Assembly: GCF_900102345.1 (NCBI RefSeq)
Contig: NZ_FNKB01000001.1
Location: 992,001 to 1,056,000, forward strand
Source: Leucobacter chromiiresistens
GTDB lineage: Bacteria > Actinomycetota > Actinomycetes > Actinomycetales > Microbacteriaceae
Direction: 5' to 3'
DNA length: 64,000 bases
The notes under the pieces were generated by a model that ran no database searches, had not been told where the DNA came from, and was given only the letters and a program-made list of their open reading frames with translations. A program made the translations under genes and the position numbers. Positions 15,369 through 24,039 of the stretch are shown here, piece after piece (within the stretch, counting starts at the first letter, position 1; every line of letters starts with the position of its first letter).

Positions 15369-16367
15369 CTACTCGTTCCGCTCCGACTGACGGGTGTCGC
15401 GCGCCCCGCACACCTCTTCGGGCAGCTCGTCGATGGGCACGAGCACGATGTCCTCCACCTTCCAGTCCAGCTCGATGCAGCCGTCGCGGGCCTCCATCAG
15501 CTGCCGCACGGTCGGCGATTCGCCGAGGCGGGGCACGACGAACGACTCGACGTGGAAGACGTGCCCCTGATCCCGCACGCGCGATCCCGCCTCCTCCACC
15601 CAGGGCAGGTCGCGGAGGTAGTCGTCGATCTGCTGCGACACCGGGTGCGGCTCGCCGTCGTCGAACGTGGTCGCCCGCGTGTCCATCAGGTCGGTGATGG
15701 CGGCGCGGAGGTTCTTCATGCCGTCCCAGACGATGCTGGCGGCGATGAACAGCGCGGCGGCGGCGTCGGCCCACCAGAGCCCGATGCCGATGCCGGCGAC
15801 GCCGACGATCGACCCGACCGCCGTCATCCAGTCGGCCTTGTTCATGTCGGCGTCGGCGTACAGCACCTTGTCGTGCAGCTCCCGCGCCAGCCGCATCTTC
15901 ACGCGGCCGAAGTAGATGGGCAGCGGAATGGTCAGCGCCATCACGATCATCATGAGCCAGCCGAGCCACACGGGGTGGCCGAGGAGCACGATCGTGCCGA
16001 TGGGCGGGTGCTCGGCGGTGATGAGCCCGGAGATCGAGTCGACGATGAGGAAGGCGCCCATGGCGAAGAGCGCGACTCCGGCGACGAGGTGCGCCACGCC
16101 GACGCTGCGGTGGAAGCCGTACGGGTACTTCTCGGTGGGGCGCTTGTTCACGATGCGCACCGCGACGAGGAACGCGATGGGCGGAGCGAGCGACAGGAGA
16201 TCCTCGATCCAGGCGGCCTTCATGGCCTGGGAGCTGCCCATGACGAGGAAGACCAGGGTGATGGCGATGGCGAGGAAGATCAGGGTGTACCACTCGAAGC
16301 GGATCGCGCGCCGCAGCGCCGAGGCCTGAGCGGGGGGCAGCTCGGTGCGCCCGAAGTGCGTGGTCAT
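15369..16367 (-). CDS. Cation diffusion facilitator (CDF) transporter
   Basis: 332 aa from ATG 16367. Six membrane spans between about 25 and 225, with DMNKADWMTAVGSI on span 5 carrying the metal-site Asp residues, and a C-terminal cytoplasmic ferredoxin-like domain (about 235-320; RVRDQGHVFHVESFVV). Exports divalent metal ions such as zinc, iron or manganese by proton exchange. Its start overlaps the stop of the upstream binding-protein-like gene (ATGA), so the two are co-translated, an unusual partner for a CDF. Confidence 0.88.
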   Translation of the reverse strand: MTTHFGRTELPPAQASALRRAIRFEWYTLIFLAIAITLVFLVMGSSQAMKAAWIEDLLSLAPPIAFLVAVRIVNKRPTEKYPYGFHRSVGVAHLVAGVALFAMGAFLIVDSISGLITAEHPPIGTIVLLGHPVWLGWLMMIVMALTIPLPIYFGRVKMRLARELHDKVLYADADMNKADWMTAVGSIVGVAGIGIGLWWADAAAALFIAASIVWDGMKNLRAAITDLMDTRATTFDDGEPHPVSQQIDDYLRDLPWVEEAGSRVRDQGHVFHVESFVVPRLGESPTVRQLMEARDGCIELDWKVEDIVLVPIDELPEEVCGARDTRQSERNE

Positions 16368-16837
16368 GCCGAGGCCCCCTCCGCGAGCAGGAATCGTTCG
16401 AGTGCGACGAGGAACGCGTTCTCGCCCATGCGCACGATCATCACGTGCTTCTTGCGCGCGACGTCGCGCTCCTCCGCGGCGTACGGCACGGTGACGGCCC
16501 CGAAGTCGGCCCAGGGGGTCGTATCGGTGAATCCGCCGATGACCATGTCGAGCTCGCCGCGCTCGAGGGCCTCCATGAGGTGCTCCTCCCCGTCCTCCGT
16601 CCACTCGGGCTCGGCGCCGAGGCGCTCCGCGAACTCCCTGACGAGGTCGGGCTCGGTTCCCGCGGGTTCGCCGTGCCCCGTCGTCTCGACCCAGGGCGGG
16701 CTCTCGGACACGCCGACGCGCAGGGTGCCGCCGGTGACGCGCTCGAGGGTGCCCTCGGGATCGGCGGGGATCGACGAGGAGCACCCCGTGAGCAGCGCCA
16801 GGCAGGTGATCGCGAGCAGACTTCGGAATCTACGCAT
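16364..16837 (-). CDS. Half-length periplasmic-binding-like lipoprotein (family 3, lobe 1 only)
   Basis: 157 aa from ATG 16837. Signal peptide and lipobox LLTGC at about residues 16-20, then GGTLRVGVSESPPWVE and ELDMVIGGFTDTTPW, the first-lobe pattern of amino-acid-type family-3 binding proteins. The family is normally about 250 aa with two lobes; here the second lobe is replaced by a short helix rich end (ENAFLVALERFLLAEG). The reading frame is clean and overlaps the CDF start, so it looks like a stable short form, not a decay product. It might sense or scavenge a ligand for the transporter; this is inference. Confidence 0.75.
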   Translation of the reverse strand: MRRFRSLLAITCLALLTGCSSSIPADPEGTLERVTGGTLRVGVSESPPWVETTGHGEPAGTEPDLVREFAERLGAEPEWTEDGEEHLMEALERGELDMVIGGFTDTTPWADFGAVTVPYAAEERDVARKKHVMIVRMGENAFLVALERFLLAEGASA

Positions 16838-16973
16838 ACCCTGACCATAGGGAGAAAGCGATCGCGTGCTCAACTCCCGGCCGACGCCTTGACTTCGCGG
16901 CGCGATGCGGGCAGATGCCGATCGTTGCGGGGAGGGCTTCCGGCTCCGGCCGCAGACCTCGTACGATGAGCAG

Positions 16974-17954
16974 ATGAGCGAAAGTCGTCAGCGCACCGCA
17001 GCCGTCATCTACAACCCCATCAAGGTCGATGTCGACGTGCTGCGGAAGGAGATCACCCGAGCCGCCGTGGAGGCGGAGTGGGCGGAGCCGCTGTGGCTGG
17101 AGACCACCGCTGAAGACGCCGGGCAGGGGATGACGGAGGAGGCGAAGCGCGCCGGCGTCGATCTCGTGATCGCGGCCGGGGGCGACGGCACGGTGCGCGC
17201 CGTCGCCGAGGGGCTGCGCGGCTCCGAGATCCCTCTGGCACTCCTCCCCTCGGGCACCGGCAACCTGCTGGCCCGCAATCTCGACCTCACCCTGAACGAC
17301 ATGCCCGGATCGGTCACCTCGGCGTTCACCGGGACGAACCGGCCGATCGACCTCGGCGTCATCGACCTCGAGCGCGAGGGCGGAGCCCGCGAGCGGCACG
17401 TCTTCGTGGTGATGGCGGGCATGGGCATCGACGCGAAGATGATCAAGAACACCGATGACGACCTGAAGAAGCGCGCCGGGTGGCTCGCGTACCTCGGCGC
17501 CATCGTGAAATCGCTCCGAGACCCGAACGAGTTGCACTTCCGCTACAGCCTCGACGACGGGCGCACGAAGCGGGCGACGGCGCACACGGTGATCATCGGC
17601 AACTGCGGGTCTCTGCCCGCCAACATCCTGCTGCTGCCCGAAGCGGTCATCGACGACGGCCAGTTCGACATCTTGCTCATCAGGCCGGGCAACGTCTTCG
17701 GCTGGCTGCGCGTCTGGGCGAAGATCGCGTGGGTCAACGGCATCATGCGCCGCACCAAGTCGGGCCGGGCCCTGGTCGGCGAGCAGAAGGACGACGGCGA
17801 CCTCAAGTACCGCACCGGCAAGCGCTTCGTCGCACGGCTCACGCGCCCCGAGGAGATCGAACTCGACGGCGACGGCTTCGGCAAGGCGGTCGCGTTCAAC
17901 GCCTGGATCGAGCCGGGAGCGCTCACGGTGCGCGTTCCGGCAGACGACCGGTAG
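16974..17954 (+). CDS. Diacylglycerol-kinase-family lipid kinase
   Basis: 326 aa from ATG 16974. N-terminal catalytic domain with AVIYNPIKVD, nucleotide loop GGDGTVRAVAEGL (about 70-82) and PSGTGNLLARNL (about 96-107); C-terminal beta domain with RTGKRF and the EELDGDGFG loop. YegS/Rv2252 type: phosphorylates diacylglycerol or a related lipid at the inner membrane surface. Single cytosolic protein without membrane spans. Confidence 0.9.
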   Translation: MSESRQRTAAVIYNPIKVDVDVLRKEITRAAVEAEWAEPLWLETTAEDAGQGMTEEAKRAGVDLVIAAGGDGTVRAVAEGLRGSEIPLALLPSGTGNLLARNLDLTLNDMPGSVTSAFTGTNRPIDLGVIDLEREGGARERHVFVVMAGMGIDAKMIKNTDDDLKKRAGWLAYLGAIVKSLRDPNELHFRYSLDDGRTKRATAHTVIIGNCGSLPANILLLPEAVIDDGQFDILLIRPGNVFGWLRVWAKIAWVNGIMRRTKSGRALVGEQKDDGDLKYRTGKRFVARLTRPEEIELDGDGFGKAVAFNAWIEPGALTVRVPADDR

Positions 17955-17962
17955 GCGCAGCC

Positions 17963-18943
17963 GTGCGCGCGGGGAGGCGCCCGCGTCCGCGGGTGCGCTC
18001 CGGTGCGGGATCGCGCGTGCGCCGTCTCGCCGTCGGCGACCTGACGTTCTCGGTGTTCGGCGGGAACGAGCCGGGCGCGGCACCGCGCGCCCCGAGCGCC
18101 CCGACTGCGGAGCCGCCGCGGGTGCGCTACGTGCTCCTCCACGGCATCGGGCTCTCGCACCGCTACTTCGCGCAGCTGCACGACGACCTCGCTCGCGCCG
18201 CCGAGGTGCGGTCGATCGACCTGCCGGGGTTCGGGTCGGCCCCGAAACCGCGCGCGGCGCCCGACTTACCGACGATGGCCGCCGCGCTGGGGGCCGTGCT
18301 CGATGCGCTGGGCGGGCCGCCGAACGTGCTGATCGGCCACTCGATGGGGGCGCAGTGGGCTGCGGAGCTCGCGCGCCAGCGGCCCGACCTCGTCGCCGCG
18401 GTGGTGCTGATCGGGCCGGTGGTCGACCGGGCGCACCGTTCGCTCCGCGCGCAGCTCGTCGCGCTGCTGGTCGACGCGTGCGCGGAACCGCCTCGCGTGA
18501 ATGCGCTCGCGTGCGCCGCGTACCTCCGGTGCGGCCCGCGCACCTTCCTCCGTCAGGCGGTGCGGATGCGCCGCTACCGCATCGAGACCGCGGTGGCGCA
18601 GCTGGGCGTGCCGGTGCTGGTGATGCGCGGCGCGCGGGACCGCGTGGCCGGGCCGCGCTGGTCGCACGAGCTCGGCCGTTCGGCGCCGCGCGGGGCTCTC
18701 GTCACCGTGCCCGGCCGGGCCCATGCGGTGCACGCCTCCGCCCCGCGAGAGGTCGCGGACGCGGTGCGCGCGTTCGCGGCCGAGAACGGGCTGACGGGTG
18801 CGGGATCCGCCGCCGACCCGCGCGGCGCCGCAGGGGAGGTGGCGCGTCGGCCGAGAGAGACCGTACAGTCTGCGTATGACCGATGTGAACGGCGACGGCC
18901 GCTCCGAGACGACGAACGAGCGTGCGGATCGCAACTGGAATGA
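17963..18943 (+). CDS. Alpha/beta hydrolase
   Basis: 326 aa from GTG 17963; GTG 17993 or 18017 are alternative starts and no SD decides. Fold marks: YVLLHGIGLSHRYF (oxyanion HG), nucleophile elbow GHSMGAQWA with Ser, Asp near MRGARDRVAGP and His in VPGRAHAVHA, giving a full catalytic triad. Lies 8 bp after the lipid-kinase gene. Its Arg-rich tail runs 68 bp into the next gene, so translation may be coupled or the stop is a late extension. Substrate unknown. Confidence 0.78.
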   Translation: MRAGRRPRPRVRSGAGSRVRRLAVGDLTFSVFGGNEPGAAPRAPSAPTAEPPRVRYVLLHGIGLSHRYFAQLHDDLARAAEVRSIDLPGFGSAPKPRAAPDLPTMAAALGAVLDALGGPPNVLIGHSMGAQWAAELARQRPDLVAAVVLIGPVVDRAHRSLRAQLVALLVDACAEPPRVNALACAAYLRCGPRTFLRQAVRMRRYRIETAVAQLGVPVLVMRGARDRVAGPRWSHELGRSAPRGALVTVPGRAHAVHASAPREVADAVRAFAAENGLTGAGSAADPRGAAGEVARRPRETVQSAYDRCERRRPLRDDERACGSQLE

Positions 18944-19385
18944 GATCCTGCAGGAGCTGCGCGTCGCGCAGACCGGCACGCAGATCCTCGGCGGGTTCCT
19001 GCTGGCCCTGGCGTTCCAGCCGCGGTTCCAGGATCTCGACGGGTTCCAGCTGACGCTCTACCTCGTGCTCGTGGGTCTCGCCGGGGTCGCCGCAGTGCTC
19101 GGCCTCGCCCCCGTCACGCTGCACCGCACATTCTTCGGCAAGGGGCGCAAGCCCGAGATCGTGCGTCTCGGCGGGCGCATGCTGTCGACCGATCTCGTCG
19201 TGCTCGCCCTCCTCGCGGCGGGCGTGACGGGGCTCGTGTTCGACGTGGCGATGGGGCGCACCGCCGGTTTCGTCACGCTGACGATCGGCACGGTCGTTGT
19301 GATCGGCCTGTGGGGCGTGCTGCCGCGCCTCGTCTTCCGGCGCGGCAGCGGCCCCGACCCGAGGGGCCCGGGCGACGACGAGTGA
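18876..19385 (+). CDS. DUF6328-family four-span membrane protein
   Basis: 169 aa from ATG 18876. N-terminal cytoplasmic helix NEILQELRVAQTGTQILGGF runs into four membrane spans up to residue 150, then a charged tail. This is the actinobacterial DUF6328 pattern; function unknown. Overlaps the hydrolase gene by 68 bp on the same strand and converges with the acidic protein gene (shared TGATCA at the stops). Confidence 0.82.
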   Translation: MTDVNGDGRSETTNERADRNWNEILQELRVAQTGTQILGGFLLALAFQPRFQDLDGFQLTLYLVLVGLAGVAAVLGLAPVTLHRTFFGKGRKPEIVRLGGRMLSTDLVVLALLAAGVTGLVFDVAMGRTAGFVTLTIGTVVVIGLWGVLPRLVFRRGSGPDPRGPGDDE

Positions 19386-19718
19386 TCAGTCGGGGGTGTC
19401 GACCGAGATGTGATCGAGGTCGTCGCGCTCGGCGCCCTCGTCGCGGCTGTTGACGTCGGCCTGCTGCTGCGTCTCGAACGCGTCGGCGCCCTCGTCGTCG
19501 TCGAGCTCGTCCGATCCGGGGTTCGCGGTCTCCCCGTCGAGCTGCGCGTCGCTGTCGGGCTTGCCGTTGGTGCTGTCGAGCGGGCCGGGATCGCCGGCGC
19601 GCGGCGGATCGGCCGCGTCGGGGCCCGTCTGGCCCACGCGATCGGCGGCCTCGGGCACCGACTTCTCGACGGAGTCGGGCGATTCTGCGGTCGGGTGTGC
19701 GGCGTCTTTCGATGTCAT
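19386..19718 (-). CDS. Acidic, probably disordered protein
   Basis: 110 aa, over a quarter Asp plus Glu, with no hydrophobic core and no Cys; begins MTSKDAAHPTAESPDS. A strong SD (AGGAGGTCGACC) precedes the ATG, which supports it as real despite low complexity. Similar short acidic proteins are common in Microbacteriaceae and are unassigned. Separate from the MFS gene upstream by 88 bp. Confidence 0.6.
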   Translation of the reverse strand: MTSKDAAHPTAESPDSVEKSVPEAADRVGQTGPDAADPPRAGDPGPLDSTNGKPDSDAQLDGETANPGSDELDDDEGADAFETQQQADVNSRDEGAERDDLDHISVDTPD

Positions 19719-19806
19719 GATGGTCGACCTCCTTCCCGTGCGACGGTACGCGAGGTCGCCCGCGGGCGGAGCGGGGTTGTCGTCGCGGTGCGGGGCTGGT
19801 ACGCGC

Positions 19807-21099
19807 TCAGCCGTGGCGGTCTTCTCGCGGAATCAGCGGGATGGCGATGAGCGGTGCGAGCGCGATGAGTCCGAACACGAGCGGGTACCCGAGGAGCGCG
19901 ATGGCCGCGCCGATGCCGGGCCCCACGGCGGAGGCCGCGATGAACTGCCCGGTGTTCTGCACCCCGAGCGCACGGCCCGCCCACGCGCTGCCCGCGGCCT
20001 CCGCGACTGAGGTGTACGCGAGGCCGTTGTCGGCGACGCTCACGACGGTGGCGAGCACCAGCACGACGCCCCCGACGGCGAACCCGGCCGGGATCGCGCC
20101 GTGCGCGAGGGCGATGAGCGCGAGCAGCACCATGACGATCACGCCGGCGACGGCCACCCGACGCAGCACCCGCACGCGGTCGCCGACGCGGTCGCTCAGC
20201 GCGCCGACGACGATGCGGCCGAGCGCGCCGACGAACTGGGAGGCGCCCATGAGCAGTCCGGCAGCCGCGGGGGTCCACCCGAGCCCCGCGATCAGCCACA
20301 CCATGCCGAAGGTGGCGAGGGCGAACTGCGGCACCACGAGCAGCACCGACACGGCATGGATGCGGGCGAGGAACGCGCTCGTGCGGTAGGGGTTCGGCGG
20401 TGCCGCCGGGCGCGCGGCCGAGCCCGCTGCGGCGGTGTCGGTGGCGGCAGTGCCCGTGCCGGCGGGCGCGGGGGCGGCGCGGGAGATCTGCGGGCGCGGA
20501 GGGTTGCGGATGCCGATGGCGCACGCGGCGGTGAGCACGGCGAGCAGCGCGCTGATGGCGACGAACACTCCGCTCGTCTGCGCCGCCGAGGCGAGGGGCG
20601 GCACGGTCACCGCGGCGGCGGCCACGCCGAGCGGCTGCGACATCTGACGCACGCCCATCGCGAGGCCGCGGCGGTGGCGCGGGAACCAGCCCACGACGAC
20701 CCGGCCGCTCGCGGCGTTCGTGCTCGCGGAGGCGGCTCCGCCGAAGAAGAGGGCGATGCCCAGGGGCACGAGGGCGTCGGTCGCAGCAGCGGTGATGGCG
20801 GCGGCCGCGGCGGCAGCGGTCGTGAGGGCGAGCCCGCCCGCGATCACCCAGCGTTCGCCGAAGCGATCGGCGGCGGCGCCCCAGAGCACGAGGGTGAGCA
20901 CCATGCCGAGCGTGGGCGCCGCGGTGAGCGCCCCGACGGCCGCGAGCGGCAGGCCCAGCTGCAGGTGGAGCAGCGGGATCAGATACACGGGGGCGCTGAC
21001 GAGCAGGGTGCCCGCGGCCTGCGCGAGCAGGCCGAGCGCGAGCACGACCCACGCGCGCACGGGCACGGCGGCGGGCGGGGCGGCGACGGTCTGCGTCAT
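19807..21099 (-). CDS. MFS transporter
   Basis: 430 aa from ATG 21099, SD GGGAGGGGATC. Twelve membrane spans in two halves, with a central loop at about 195-235 rich in Ala/Pro. Cytoplasmic loop 2-3 has GAAADRFGERW (the G-x-x-x-D-R-x-G-x-R signature) and the second half repeats it as GALSDRVGDRVRV. Drug/metabolite type; substrate unknown. Confidence 0.88.
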   Translation of the reverse strand: MTQTVAAPPAAVPVRAWVVLALGLLAQAAGTLLVSAPVYLIPLLHLQLGLPLAAVGALTAAPTLGMVLTLVLWGAAADRFGERWVIAGGLALTTAAAAAAAITAAATDALVPLGIALFFGGAASASTNAASGRVVVGWFPRHRRGLAMGVRQMSQPLGVAAAAVTVPPLASAAQTSGVFVAISALLAVLTAACAIGIRNPPRPQISRAAPAPAGTGTAATDTAAAGSAARPAAPPNPYRTSAFLARIHAVSVLLVVPQFALATFGMVWLIAGLGWTPAAAGLLMGASQFVGALGRIVVGALSDRVGDRVRVLRRVAVAGVIVMVLLALIALAHGAIPAGFAVGGVVLVLATVVSVADNGLAYTSVAEAAGSAWAGRALGVQNTGQFIAASAVGPGIGAAIALLGYPLVFGLIALAPLIAIPLIPREDRHG

Positions 21100-21244
21100 G
21101 ATCCCCTCCCGATCCGGAGCGCCCGGCGCTCGGCCGTCGGGAGGAGAACGCCGCCTCGCCGCTTCGGCGTCATCCACCATATCGCGCCGGGTGGGCGCGA
21201 CTATGCGGCGGTATCACAGCCCGGTCTCCCGCGCGGGCAATCTC

Positions 21245-21612
21245 CTATCGGCGCCGGGCGAGGACCGCGAACGCTGCCGCCTGCGCGTCGAACGGCGCCC
21301 CCGCGACATCTCCGAAGAACGCTGGGTCCTCGAAGCCCGCGGACTGCAACTCGCTTGCTACCGAGTGGGGGTGAGGCAGTGCGTCCAGTTCCAGAACACC
21401 CTCGTCTCAATCGCCGTGGTGATCGTGTAGCGGTCGAGGATCAAACGTTCCTCCGGGTACGCGAACGTCTCATGCCGACCCGTGTACGGCGAGGCTGACC
21501 AGAACCCTCCCATGAGGTTCGGCTCCTCAACGCATGTCTCGACGACGCCGTCGAATCGAGGCGCTGCGCTCACGTCGAAGAGCAGCCGGCCACCAGGCTC
21601 CCGCCGACCGGA
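21245..21612 (-). pseudogene. Truncated, frameshifted SAM-dependent methyltransferase
   Basis: Reading leftward from 21612: EPGGRLLFDVSAAPRF, LMGGFWSASPYTGRHETF and RLILDRYTITT, then RVFWNWTHCLTP, the C-terminal half of a class I methyltransferase (conserved MGGFW...Y and NW...LTP blocks). After LTP the frame stops (21358), but a one-base shift in a C-run gives SVASELQSAGFEDPAFFGDV to a stop at 21245, the proper C-terminal end. The N-terminal half, with the SAM loop, is missing: the frame is cut at 21613 exactly by the stop of the antitoxin gene. So the toxin-antitoxin module seems to have replaced the front of this gene. Confidence 0.7.
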
Positions 21613-21912
21613 TTACAGCGCGTCGATCAAGTCCCGCATCAACTCCGAGGTGTTCTTGTGCCGGTCCTTGGCGATCCTTTTGAGCTTGGCGATTCGGTGC
21701 TCGTCGAGTCGCACGCTGTAGGGCCGCGCAGGGGCACTCTCTCCGACCGACCGGGGCCTGCCGGTGGGCCTCCCCGCTGTCGGGGGGCCGAAGTCCGCAT
21801 CGGGAAATCCGGCCTCCGCGTCCATCGCCCAGCGCTCGATATCGGCTTCCGTGAACGTGGTGCCGTTCGACGCTGTATACACCGTGTCGGTGTTCTGAAG
21901 ATGCTTTGCCAT
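21613..21912 (-). CDS. Antitoxin-like ribbon-helix-helix protein
   Basis: 99 aa. The N-terminal half is acidic (TFTEADIERWAMDAEAG), the C-terminal about 65-99 (RPYSVRLDEHRIAKLKRIAK, then NTSELMRDLIDAL) is a ribbon-helix-helix DNA-binding unit. Second gene of a pair, 12 bp after the toxin-like gene. The RHH part should bind the palindrome in front of the pair and the N-terminal half should mask the toxin. Order toxin first is less common but seen in BrnT/BrnA-like pairs. Its TAA is the boundary of the broken methyltransferase. Confidence 0.75.
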   Translation of the reverse strand: MAKHLQNTDTVYTASNGTTFTEADIERWAMDAEAGFPDADFGPPTAGRPTGRPRSVGESAPARPYSVRLDEHRIAKLKRIAKDRHKNTSELMRDLIDAL

Positions 21913-21924
21913 CTTGATCGCCTC

Positions 21925-22179
21925 CTAGAGATTGAGTTCGCGCCGGACCTTGGTGGTGAGCGGCATGGCGTGGAATATCAGCCAGGAGTCTGCGCCGGTC
22001 GCCACTCCCACATACTCCAGCAGGCGACCATTGCTGTCATACCCGGCGCCAATCCACTGAGTGGGGTCCGTGTCCAACCGCGGCATGTGACGGATCGACG
22101 CTGCAAACGCTGTCATCACGTCCTCTTCGCGAATGTGAGGTCGTTTCGTCGAGATCCGCGGGTGAACGATAATCGCCAT
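21925..22179 (-). CDS. Toxin-like protein (BrnT/RelE-fold-like)
   Basis: 84 aa from ATG 22179 (MAIIVHPRISTKRPHI), SD GGCGG 5 bp before. The pattern RPHIREEDVMTAF, then GYDSNGRLLEYVGV and WLIFHAMPLTTKVRREL, is that of small toxins that I recognise next to CopG-type proteins in actinobacteria: helix, then beta strands GRLLE and WLIFHA with a conserved His. Such toxins are usually RNases; the activity here is inferred. A 26-bp palindrome lies just upstream. Confidence 0.7.
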   Translation of the reverse strand: MAIIVHPRISTKRPHIREEDVMTAFAASIRHMPRLDTDPTQWIGAGYDSNGRLLEYVGVATGADSWLIFHAMPLTTKVRRELNL

Positions 22180-22190
22180 GCACACCGCCT

Positions 22191-22216
22191 TTCGTAGTAC
22201 ACAAGTGTATTACGAA
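22191..22216. promoter_or_regulatory. Palindromic operator of the toxin-antitoxin pair
   Basis: TTCGTAGTACAC (22191-22202) and GTGTATTACGAA (22205-22216) are inverted copies with a single mismatch, separated by AA. Located 12 bp upstream of the toxin ATG on its own strand side, ideal for autorepression by the RHH antitoxin. Confidence 0.65.
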
Positions 22217-22267
22217 ACGGCGAGGGCTGCAACGGATGTCCCCGCTCCGGCGAGAACTTCGGCGCGA

Positions 22268-22579
22268 CTATGCGGCGGCGGTCTCCTGAGCGTCCTGGTC
22301 GGGGGCCGGGGCGGCTCCACTCGTCGCCCACCGCAGGTACGCCGCGTACGGGTCGTCGTCGGGCAGCGTGCTCGCAGCGGGCGCGGAGCGGCGTCGACCG
22401 AGGCCGAAGAGCGCGGCGAGACCGGCGAGCCGCAGCGGATGCGGCTGCGGCGCCTCCGGCTCGGCCGATACCGGGATCACCGGGTGCGAGCGGGCCGCTC
22501 GCGAGAGGGACACCGCGGAGGCGGCGGCGACGGGATCGGACGAGGGTGACGCGGGTCGAGCGCGGCGCGGCGCGGTCAC
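22268..22579 (-). CDS. Small protein, unknown function
   Basis: 103 aa from GTG 22579 with SD AAGGAG 6 bp before it. Ala/Pro/Ser-rich, with a short amphipathic or membrane-like segment LRLAGLAALFGLGRRRS in the middle and the conserved-looking end DDDPYAAYLRWATSG. No family recognised. Reads the same way as the GCS2 gene 85 bp upstream of it. Confidence 0.55.
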   Translation of the reverse strand: MTAPRRARPASPSSDPVAAASAVSLSRAARSHPVIPVSAEPEAPQPHPLRLAGLAALFGLGRRRSAPAASTLPDDDPYAAYLRWATSGAAPAPDQDAQETAAA

Positions 22580-22664
22580 GGTGAGCTCCTTGTGCGAGGG
22601 TGGAAGGGGGATGGAAACAGCCGGGGGCCGGGTCGAGACGCGGGAGGCCGGGGCGGGGTGCGGG

Positions 22665-23858
22665 TCAGATCGGGAGCGGATCCCGCACCGTCGACGTCGG
22701 GCCGATGGAGCGGTGCGTCCGCTCGATGGCCTCCTCGACCAGCGCTCGCGCGCTTCGGCGGGAGCGCAGCGCGCGGCGCTGCCGCTCGGCGCCGGTGCCG
22801 TTCGCGAAGACGTCCTCGATCATCGCCGTCACGCGGCCGAGGTCTCCCGAGGCGGCGAGCGCGGGGGCGATGTGGGCGAGCAGGGCGTCGACGGCCACGT
22901 CGGGATCGGAGGGCTGACCGAGAATCGGGTTCAGCAGCGGCCCCGTGACCCCGTGACGGCTCGCCGACCACATCGCGAGACGCAGCACGGGCGTCGGGAG
23001 CGGATCGGGCGAGAAGCCGGCGCGCCACTCGTGCGCGGCCGTGTCGACGAGGGCGCGGATGATTCCGGCGATCGCCACGGAGTGCGCTGCGTCGAGGCAG
23101 ACGTCTGCGACGCGCACCTCGATGGTCGGGTAGCGGGCGCTCAATCGCGCGTCGAAGTAGATCATGCCGTCGTCGACGAGCACGTCGGTCGCGAGGAGCT
23201 CGTCGACGGCGCGGTGGTAGTTCGCGGGCGAGCCGAACGTGTCGTACGGGCCCGCCGTCGGCCAGCGGCTCCACACCTGGTAGCGCTGGCTGGCGTATCC
23301 GCTGTCGGCGCCGTTCCACATGGGCGAGTTCGCGCTGAGGGCGAGCACGAGCGGCAGCCAGGGGCGGATGCGGTCGAGTACGGCGACGCCCTCGCTGTCG
23401 TCGCTCACGCCGACGTGCACGTGCAGGCCGCAGGTCAGCTGCTCGCGCATCAGGTTCTGGAACCGGTCCTCCATATCGGTGTACCGGCCGGCGACGGTGA
23501 GGTGCGTCGTTCCCGCCGTGGCGCTCGTGGCCATGGCGGCGGCGCGCAGCCCGAGCTGCTGGGCGGCGACGTCGGCGAGCTTGCGGCCGGCGGCGACGCT
23601 CTGCACGAGGTCGTCGAGCGTGGTGTGCGGAATCGAGATGACTTCGAGCTGCTCGCGCTTGCTCTCGCGCTCCAGATGCGTGATCTGCGCTGCTTCGGGT
23701 ACGAGGGCGGCGACGTCGGCGGACGCGGCGGCGGCGAGCACGAGTTCCACTGCCGGAGCGGGGCGGCCCGTGCGCGGATCGACGAGCAGCAGCTCCTCCT
23801 CGACCCCTACGGTGCGAAGGGCTTCGCGATCGCGGTCGTCCTCGGATGAGATACGCAT
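22665..23858 (-). CDS. Carboxylate-amine ligase, GCS2/YbdK family
   Basis: 397 aa from ATG 23858, SD AAGGAGAA. Start VGVEEELLLVDPRTG has the GCS2 signature with the ATP/metal-site Glu residues; HLTVAGRYTDME, GLHVHVGV and a C-terminal SRHGVTGPLLNP block complete the family pattern. It joins glutamate-like acids to an amine with ATP, as a weak gamma-glutamylcysteine ligase; actinobacteria use mycothiol, so the true product is open. Cytosolic. Confidence 0.88.
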   Translation of the reverse strand: MRISSEDDRDREALRTVGVEEELLLVDPRTGRPAPAVELVLAAAASADVAALVPEAAQITHLERESKREQLEVISIPHTTLDDLVQSVAAGRKLADVAAQQLGLRAAAMATSATAGTTHLTVAGRYTDMEDRFQNLMREQLTCGLHVHVGVSDDSEGVAVLDRIRPWLPLVLALSANSPMWNGADSGYASQRYQVWSRWPTAGPYDTFGSPANYHRAVDELLATDVLVDDGMIYFDARLSARYPTIEVRVADVCLDAAHSVAIAGIIRALVDTAAHEWRAGFSPDPLPTPVLRLAMWSASRHGVTGPLLNPILGQPSDPDVAVDALLAHIAPALAASGDLGRVTAMIEDVFANGTGAERQRRALRSRRSARALVEEAIERTHRSIGPTSTVRDPLPI

Positions 23859-24039
23859 GCCATTCTCCTTCTGAACTGCCGCGGCAGGGGAACCCCGCAG
23901 AGCGGCTCCTGCATGCATCAGCGTAAGAGGGGGCGCCGCGAAGCGATAAGCCCTTGACGAAACGGTCGGCGTAGTGCACGCGGGCGCAGGCGGGGCAGGT
24001 GCGGCGGTGCGGGCCCGATCCGCCCCCGCGTCGAGCGGG

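Noticed and set aside
21205..21430. Plus-strand frame over the methyltransferase remnant
   Set aside because: The minus-strand reading gives clear methyltransferase blocks; the plus-strand one has none.
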